Assembly (NCBI GenBank): GCA_947440895.1
Contig: CANETO010000063.1
Location: 1-8,522, forward strand
From: Planctomycetaceae bacterium
GTDB lineage: Bacteria > Planctomycetota > Planctomycetia > Pirellulales > UBA1268
DNA length: 8,522 nt
Reading direction: 5' to 3'
Every line of letters begins with the position of its first letter. Position 1 is the stretch's first letter. A program made the translations under genes and the position numbers. The notes under the pieces are model-generated. The model was not told the origin of the DNA, did not search any database, and was given only the letters and a program-made list of their open reading frames with translations. Positions 1-8,522 of this stretch are shown here, in pieces.

Positions 1-5011
<5,011 letters not shown>

Positions 5012-5047
5012 GCTCCGGGACGGGATGCGAAGCAGCGTGAGGGCATC

Positions 5048-5102
5048 GTGGGGGCACGTATTGACTACCGGAAGCATCCGATAGTTGACACGTGCCCCTC
5101 AC
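5048..5102 (+). terminator. Strong hairpin 37 bases after the cellulase stop
   Basis: The left arm (5048-5072, gtgggggcacgtattgac followed by taccgga) pairs with the right arm (5077-5102) around an AGCA loop at 5073-5076. The core is a perfect 9-base pair stem, ggggcacgt (5051-5059) with acgtgcccc (5090-5098), continued toward the loop by 13 further positions with two A-C mismatches and two G-U pairs. The G-U pairs form only in plus-strand RNA, which favours a role at the end of the cellulase transcript. There is no U tract, so it may be a Rho-assisted terminator, a 3' stabiliser or a REP-like palindrome instead. Confidence 0.45.
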
Positions 5103-5118
5103 GAGTTGGCCACGGTTC

Positions 5119-5248
5119 GGGGCTGCCCATGCCCCGTCGCCGGACGTTCGCTCCCGGCATCCTGCCTTCGCTCACTCGATGCTGACTACGCTCCGGCATC
5201 CTGCCTGCGCTTGTCAGCAACGCCGGCTCTCGGGACATGGGCAGCCCC
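5119..5248. repeat. Imperfect palindromic intergenic element with internal direct repeats
   Basis: Outer arms ggggctgcccatgcccc (5119-5135) and gggacatgggcagcccc (5232-5248) are inverted copies matching at 16 of 17 positions. Inside are two direct copies of cgctcccggcatcctgcc plus a few bases (5149-5172 and 5189-5211), differing by one indel and one base. A smaller inverted pair is tgctgac (5180-5186) with gtcagca (5213-5219). A 10-base direct repeat gcccctcacg occurs at 5094-5103 and 5244-5253, the second overlapping the right arm. No transposase is encoded. The layout fits a REP/MITE-like dispersed element; a structured RNA is the alternative. It accounts for most of the 423-base gap between the cellulase and purK. 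Confidence 0.65.
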
Positions 5249-5331
5249 TCACGGATGATTCCGAGCGCATGGAATCCAGATGCTGAGGAGCCGGTCGGAG
5301 GCACGCGCAGGAGTCCGGTGAATTCTGCGAC

Positions 5332-5412
5332 TCACGAGCGATGTACGATTCGTCCGAGGGCCTCCCGTAGCAGAATCCGCCGGCGACGAGCATGCCGCAG
5401 CCGGCGAACCAT
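5332..5412 (-). CDS. Candidate 26-residue arginine-rich peptide (weak)
   Basis: A short reading frame 22 bases downstream of purK on the same strand. It begins with ATG (5412-5410), ends at TGA (5334-5332) and has a good Shine-Dalgarno gaaagg (5423-5418) five bases ahead of the start. It encodes 26 residues of which 10 are Arg (start MVRRLRHARRRR) and none acidic except one Glu. I do not recognise it. GC-rich antisense DNA often reads as Arg-rich by chance, so the ribosome binding site and operon position are the only support. Not a confident gene. Confidence 0.18.
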   Translation of the reverse strand: MVRRLRHARRRRILLREALGRIVHRS

Positions 5413-5434
5413 TACGGCCTTTCAGCACTCAGCT

Positions 5435-6694
5435 TCAGCCACTTTGAACCGACGAGCGGCAGGCCAGCGATCGGGCGCGGGATACGTTGGCAACTGCCTC
5501 CTCGACCGAGTCGGCCAGCGCCGTGAGGTGCCCCATCTTGCGGCCTGGCCGCGGCTCGCTCTTGCCGTAGAGGACGAGGCTCACGCCAGGCATGGCGAGT
5601 GCGGCAGCCCAGTCGGGCTCGCCGTTTGCCCAGCAGTCGCCGAGCAGGTTGGCCATCGCCGCCGGCGCGAGCTGCGTGGTCGAGCCGAGGGGCAGGCCGC
5701 AGATCGCCCGCACCTGCTGCTCAAACTGCGAGGTCTGGCAGGCGGCCATCGTGAGGTGACCGGAGTTGTGCGGCCGCGGGGCGATCTCGTTGACGAGCAC
5801 CCGGCCGTCCCGCGTCACGAAAAATTCCACGCAGGCCACTCCCACGACTTCGAGCCTGTCGAGTACCGCCGCGGCCATCTGGCGGGCCGTTGTCATCACG
5901 GCATCGGACAGCCCCGTCGGCGTGGAGGAGATGTCGAGAATGTGGTGGCTGTGGAGATTCCGGGTCGGGGCAAACACCGCCGTAGCGCCATCGAGCCCCC
6001 GCGCCGCCACGACGGAGATCTCGCACTGGAAGTCGATCCACGCTTCTAATATCAGCACGCATTGCTCTTCACCGCTCGGCAGCACGCCGCCCGGCAGTAC
6101 AACTTTCTCCTCGCCGCTCGGCAGCACGCCGCCCCCCATACCGCCTGCCAGCAACTCCCAGGCGGCATCGATCTCCTGCGGGCTGGCACCGGCGTCGAGC
6201 TTTCGCTGCCCCTTGCCGTCATAACCGAAGGCCGCGGTCTTGAGCACCGCCGGCAGGCCCAAGGCTGCCACGGCTGCATGGAGATCCTCCCGCGATCGCA
6301 CGATGCGGTGCGGCGCACACGCAAATCCCTCGCGAACAAGAAACGCCTTCTCGCGGCCCCGGTCCTGCGTGGTGAACAACACCTCCGGGGCCGGACGCAC
6401 CGGCACGACACCGGCGAGGGCCTTGAGCGGCTCTGCCGACACATTCTCAAACTCGAATGTCAGCACGTCGAGGCCCCGTGCCATGGCGACGAGCGCCGCA
6501 GGATCGTCGTACGAACCGACATGCACCCGGTCGCAGTGGTATGCCGCCGGGCAGTCGGCCACATCGGAAAACACCTCGACGCGATAGCCCATCCGCTTGG
6601 CAGCCATGGCAAACATCGCGCCCAACTGCCCACCGCCCATGACCCCGAGCGTGCCGCCGGGCAGGATCACTTTTCGCTCTGCCGATCCGACCAT
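5435..6694 (-). CDS. purK: N5-carboxyaminoimidazole ribonucleotide synthase (PurK)
   Basis: ATP-grasp enzyme of de novo purine synthesis: AIR + bicarbonate + ATP gives N5-CAIR + ADP + Pi, passed to PurE. Cytosolic. The 419 residues show the N-terminal dinucleotide-like motif LGVMGGGQLG (16-25), FEFENV (80-85), the ATP-grasp loop FGYDGKGQ (156-163), the metal-binding stretch VNEIAPRPHNSGH (301-313) and FEQQVRAICGLPLG (324-337). It is somewhat longer than the typical 350-390. Part of the excess is an insertion at about 183-211, a tandem GGVLPSGEEKVVLP repeat lying between the ATP-grasp loop and LEAWIDF, where E. coli PurK has a short turn. The chosen ATG has SD GGAAGG six bases upstream and overlaps purE by 28 bases. 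A GTG at 6670-6668, overlapping the purE stop as GTGA, is an alternative that would drop eight residues and keep the family's usual ILPGG start. Confidence 0.96.
   Translation of the reverse strand: MVGSAERKVILPGGTLGVMGGGQLGAMFAMAAKRMGYRVEVFSDVADCPAAYHCDRVHVGSYDDPAALVAMARGLDVLTFEFENVSAEPLKALAGVVPVRPAPEVLFTTQDRGREKAFLVREGFACAPHRIVRSREDLHAAVAALGLPAVLKTAAFGYDGKGQRKLDAGASPQEIDAAWELLAGGMGGGVLPSGEEKVVLPGGVLPSGEEQCVLILEAWIDFQCEISVVAARGLDGATAVFAPTRNLHSHHILDISSTPTGLSDAVMTTARQMAAAVLDRLEVVGVACVEFFVTRDGRVLVNEIAPRPHNSGHLTMAACQTSQFEQQVRAICGLPLGSTTQLAPAAMANLLGDCWANGEPDWAAALAMPGVSLVLYGKSEPRPGRKMGHLTALADSVEEAVANVSRARSLACRSSVQSG
6065..6133 (-). repeat. 42-base-period tandem repeat inside purK
   Basis: Bases 6107-6133 and 6065-6091 match at 25 of 27 positions, with 20 consecutive identical bases, at a period of 42 bases (14 codons). 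On the coding strand this gives GGVLPSGEEKVVLP followed by a second GGVLPSGEE (PurK residues 188-210). It lies in a region that is short in typical PurK. The segment KVVLPGG also echoes KVILPGG at PurK residues 8-14. Confidence 0.88.
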
Positions 6695-7248
6695 TGTGAG
6701 CCTTCCGTTTCCAGCCGCTCGCTCAGGACACGGTCGGTCTGCGCGGTGCGATAGGCGATTAGTTTTTCCCGAAGGGCGGGATCCTCAAGCGACAGAATGG
6801 CAATCGCCAAGAGCGCCGCGTTGGCGGCACCGGCAGGTCCGATCGCCAGCGTGCCGACGGGAATGCCGGCCGGCATCTGCACGATCGAGAGGAGCGAGTC
6901 GACGCCCCGCAGCATCGAAGACTCAACCGGCACGCCCAGCACCGGCAGATGCGTCTGGGCAGCGAGCATGCCGGGGAGATGGGCGGCACCACCCGCCCCA
7001 GCGATGATGACCTTCAGGCCACGATCGGCGGCGGCCTGGGCGTAGGAGGCGAGTTTGGCGGGCGTACGGTGAGCCGAGACGATGTCGCACTCGTGAGGAA
7101 TTCCGAACTGCCCGAGCATCTCCGCCGCCCGCTGCAAGGTGGCCCAGTCGGACCGGCTCCCCATCACGATGCCCACACGGGGCGGACCATCCGGATGCAG
7201 GAAGCCCGCGTTTGCCGCCGATCGGGTGGGCTCGTGGCTCTCGGCCAT
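6667..7248 (-). CDS. purE: N5-carboxyaminoimidazole ribonucleotide mutase (PurE, class I)
   Basis: Moves the carboxyl group of N5-CAIR to C4, giving CAIR, the step after PurK. Cytosolic, octameric in characterised relatives. The 193-residue protein has the class I signatures VGIVMGSRSDW (25-35), SAHRTP (58-63, with H60 matching the catalytic His of E. coli PurE), IIAGAGGAAHLPGM (81-94) and QMPAGIPVGTLAIG (124-137). The last 25 or so residues are variable. The first 22 residues precede the conserved core, as in many PurE proteins with a short leader. The ATG is supported by GGAG eight bases upstream. The gene's end overlaps the start of purK, so the two are very probably translationally coupled; class I PurE next to PurK is the expected bacterial pairing, as opposed to class II PurE, which uses AIR directly. 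Confidence 0.97.
   Translation of the reverse strand: MAESHEPTRSAANAGFLHPDGPPRVGIVMGSRSDWATLQRAAEMLGQFGIPHECDIVSAHRTPAKLASYAQAAADRGLKVIIAGAGGAAHLPGMLAAQTHLPVLGVPVESSMLRGVDSLLSIVQMPAGIPVGTLAIGPAGAANAALLAIAILSLEDPALREKLIAYRTAQTDRVLSERLETEGSQWSDRQSEK
6701..6706 (-). promoter_or_regulatory. Ribosome binding site of purK within purE
   Basis: GGAAGG on the minus strand, six bases ahead of the purK ATG (6694-6692) and inside the last codons of purE. It supports ATG at 6694 over the GTG at 6670 and suggests coupled translation. Confidence 0.6.
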
Positions 7249-7256
7249 GGGACGGG

Positions 7257-7260
7257 CTCC
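7257..7260 (-). promoter_or_regulatory. Ribosome binding site of purE
   Basis: GGAG on the minus strand with an eight-base spacer to the purE ATG at 7248-7246. It sits in the 106-base divergent spacer between purE and the Sua5 gene, where promoters for both must lie. A TTGACA-like box is at 7303-7298 (minus), but I see no matching -10 element. Confidence 0.5.
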
Positions 7261-7354
7261 GTCGAGGAAGGCGGGCTGGGATCCGCGGGGTGGAATGTGT
7301 CAAATCGGAATCCAGCATCTTGATCTGACCCCCTTTTCCTTGCAACCTCTGCTC

Positions 7355-8410
7355 ATGGCCCGCCCACTTCCCGAGATTCTGCCCGTTCCCTGGCCCGCCG
7401 ATCAGCCGGCGCCACCGGCTCGCACCGACGAGGCGGTCGTGCGGGCGGCGCAGCTGCTTGCCGACGGTGGCCTGGTGGCCATTCCCACAGAAACGGTCTA
7501 CGGACTGGCGGCGAACGCACTCGATGCCGATGCCATCGACCGCATCTTCGCCGCCAAGGGCAGGCCCGCCGGCAATCCGCTGATCGTGCATGTGGCCGAC
7601 ATCGCCATGGCACGGGCGCTCACCCCGAACTGGCCGACGGCCGCGGAGCGGATCACGTCATGCCTCTGGCCGGGGCCGGTGACAGTGATTGTGCCCCGCA
7701 GCCCCCGCATCCCAGATGCCGTCACCGCCGGCGGGCCGACAATGGCCCTGCGCTGCCCGGAGCATCCGCTGGCACGCCGGCTGATCGCCAGACTCGGCAA
7801 GCCGCTTGCCGCCCCGAGCGCCAACCGCTCCATGCAACTCTCTCCCACAACCGCCGGCCATGTGCTCGACAGCCTGGGCAACCGGGTTGACCTGATCCTC
7901 GACGGCGGACCGTGTGGCCGTGGTATCGAGTCAACCGTGGTCGACTGCACGACCGATCCGCCCCGCATCCTGCGGCCCGGTCCGATCGGCCGCGTGGAAC
8001 TCGAGGCAGCGCTCGGCGGGCCCGTTCTCGATCAGGTGACTGCCGCTGCCAACGACGCCTCCGCGCCCGTCCGATCGCCGGGCCAGCTCGCCCGGCACTA
8101 TGCGCCCAAGACACCGCTCGAACTGGCATCCGCAGCCGCGGAGCGGGTCGCGACACTCCTGCAGTCAGGAAAACGGGTCGCCTGGCTCACGGCCGCGACC
8201 GCTGATCCCCAGGTGCGGCAACTGGCCGCCTCGCGGGATGTGGTGGTCGTCCCGATGCCCGCCGATCCGGCGGCATTCGCCGCCAGTCTCTACGCCACGC
8301 TCCACGCGGTCGATCGCCGCAGCCTCGACGCCATCATCGTCGACACCCCGCCCGACACCGATGCCTGGCGGGCCGTGGCCGATCGCCTCCGCCGTGCCGC
8401 CACGTCGTGA
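7355..8410 (+). CDS. sua5: L-threonylcarbamoyladenylate synthase, two-domain Sua5 type
   Basis: Makes threonylcarbamoyl-AMP from L-threonine, bicarbonate and ATP, the first step of the universal t6A37 modification of ANN-decoding tRNAs; TsaD and partners complete it. Cytosolic. With the start at 7355 it has 351 residues. The YrdC/TsaC domain covers about 22-210: IPTETVYGLAANAL (43-56), KGRPAGNPL (K68, R70), SCLWPGPVTV, PSANRS (S155, N157) and GGPCGRGIESTVVD. The bridging motif SPGQLARHYAP (241-251) then leads into a Sua5 C-terminal domain to 351, so this is the long Sua5 form rather than short TsaC. The frame stays open upstream to 7139, but that stretch is antisense to purE and not Sua5-like. 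The ATG at 7355 fits the family yet has no clear Shine-Dalgarno; ATG at 7295 would add 20 residues. Divergent from purE, 106 bases apart. Confidence 0.96.
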   Translation: MARPLPEILPVPWPADQPAPPARTDEAVVRAAQLLADGGLVAIPTETVYGLAANALDADAIDRIFAAKGRPAGNPLIVHVADIAMARALTPNWPTAAERITSCLWPGPVTVIVPRSPRIPDAVTAGGPTMALRCPEHPLARRLIARLGKPLAAPSANRSMQLSPTTAGHVLDSLGNRVDLILDGGPCGRGIESTVVDCTTDPPRILRPGPIGRVELEAALGGPVLDQVTAAANDASAPVRSPGQLARHYAPKTPLELASAAAERVATLLQSGKRVAWLTAATADPQVRQLAASRDVVVVPMPADPAAFAASLYATLHAVDRRSLDAIIVDTPPDTDAWRAVADRLRRAATS

Positions 8411-8452
8411 CTCGTAAAAGGGGCTAGTGGCACCGCCTGAAGACGTAGGCGA

Positions 8453-8519
8453 GGGGGTCGGCGGAAGCTCGAGGAGCGTTTGGCCGCCGCGGCTCCGCGA
8501 CGAGACTTTTGCCGCCCCC
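8453..8519 (+). terminator. Long imperfect hairpin after the Sua5 gene
   Basis: The left arm (8453-8471, ggggg, bulged T, cggcggaagctcg) pairs with the right arm (8501-8519, cgag, bulged A, cttttgccgccccc). The stem has about 18 pairs, two of them G-U in plus-strand RNA. An inner stem of ggagc (8473-8477) with gctcc (8492-8496) lies within it. It starts 43 bases after the stop codon. A terminator or 3' stabilising structure is likely; the window ends three bases later, so a following U tract cannot be judged. Confidence 0.42.
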
Positions 8520-8522
8520 GAA

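Noticed and set aside
5149..5211. Two spaced direct repeats as a CRISPR remnant
   Set aside because: Only two imperfect copies with a 16-base spacer, embedded in a larger palindrome, and no cas genes.
5065..5304. 79-codon minus-strand frame and a 64-codon plus-strand frame (5092-5286) in the spacer
   Set aside because: Both are made of the inverted and direct repeats of the intergenic element, which explains their existence without selection for protein.
5237..6049. 270-codon plus-strand frame
   Set aside because: Most of it is antisense to the conserved C-terminal half of PurK and it starts inside the palindromic repeat; no domain visible.
7298..7303. TTGACA on the minus strand as the purE -35 box
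   Set aside because: No -10-like hexamer occurs 16-18 bases downstream (the DNA there is GC-rich), so a promoter call is not supported.
7139..7354. N-terminal extension of the Sua5 protein
   Set aside because: The stretch lies mostly antisense to purE, has no similarity to Sua5, and the conserved protein begins shortly after the ATG at 7355.

Overview
The window looks like chromosomal DNA from a GC-rich environmental bacterium. A Planctomycetota-type host is my best guess, from the very large secreted glycoside hydrolase with Calx-beta domains, the weak or irregular ribosome binding sites and the repeat-bearing intergenic DNA. This is inference: there is no rRNA or other phylogenetic marker here. 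I see no transposase, tRNA, rRNA, CRISPR array or phage gene.

Bases 1-5011 (+) hold the 3' part of one giant gene for a secreted multi-catalytic polysaccharidase of more than 1,669 residues; its start and any signal peptide lie upstream. In order the protein has a GH18 chitinase-like domain (first strand missing), the first strand of a Calx-beta domain, a complete GH5 subfamily 1 endoglucanase, the rest of that Calx-beta domain, a Pro/Thr linker, a second intact Calx-beta domain, a GH9 endoglucanase with its CBM3c, a Pro/Thr repeat linker and a C-terminal CBM2. All catalytic residues I looked for are present. Two things stand out: the GH5 enzyme appears nested inside a Calx-beta domain, and the visible protein has only one cysteine although its close relatives carry disulfides. 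Residue numbers for this protein count from the in-frame ATG at base 11, which is internal to the gene.

Bases 5012-5434 have no confident gene. They hold a strong hairpin just after the cellulase stop, a 130-base imperfect palindromic element with internal direct repeats that looks like a dispersed intergenic repeat, and one weak candidate for a 26-residue arginine-rich peptide.

Bases 5435-7248 (-) are a purE-purK operon of de novo purine synthesis, with overlapping genes. The two products act in sequence to turn AIR plus bicarbonate into N5-CAIR (PurK) and then CAIR (PurE). PurK carries an unusual internal 14-residue tandem repeat. Bases 7355-8410 (+), divergent from purE, encode a two-domain Sua5/TsaC threonylcarbamoyl-AMP synthase for the tRNA t6A modification. 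A long hairpin follows it at the window edge. The right half is housekeeping; the left half is the accessory, biologically unusual part.
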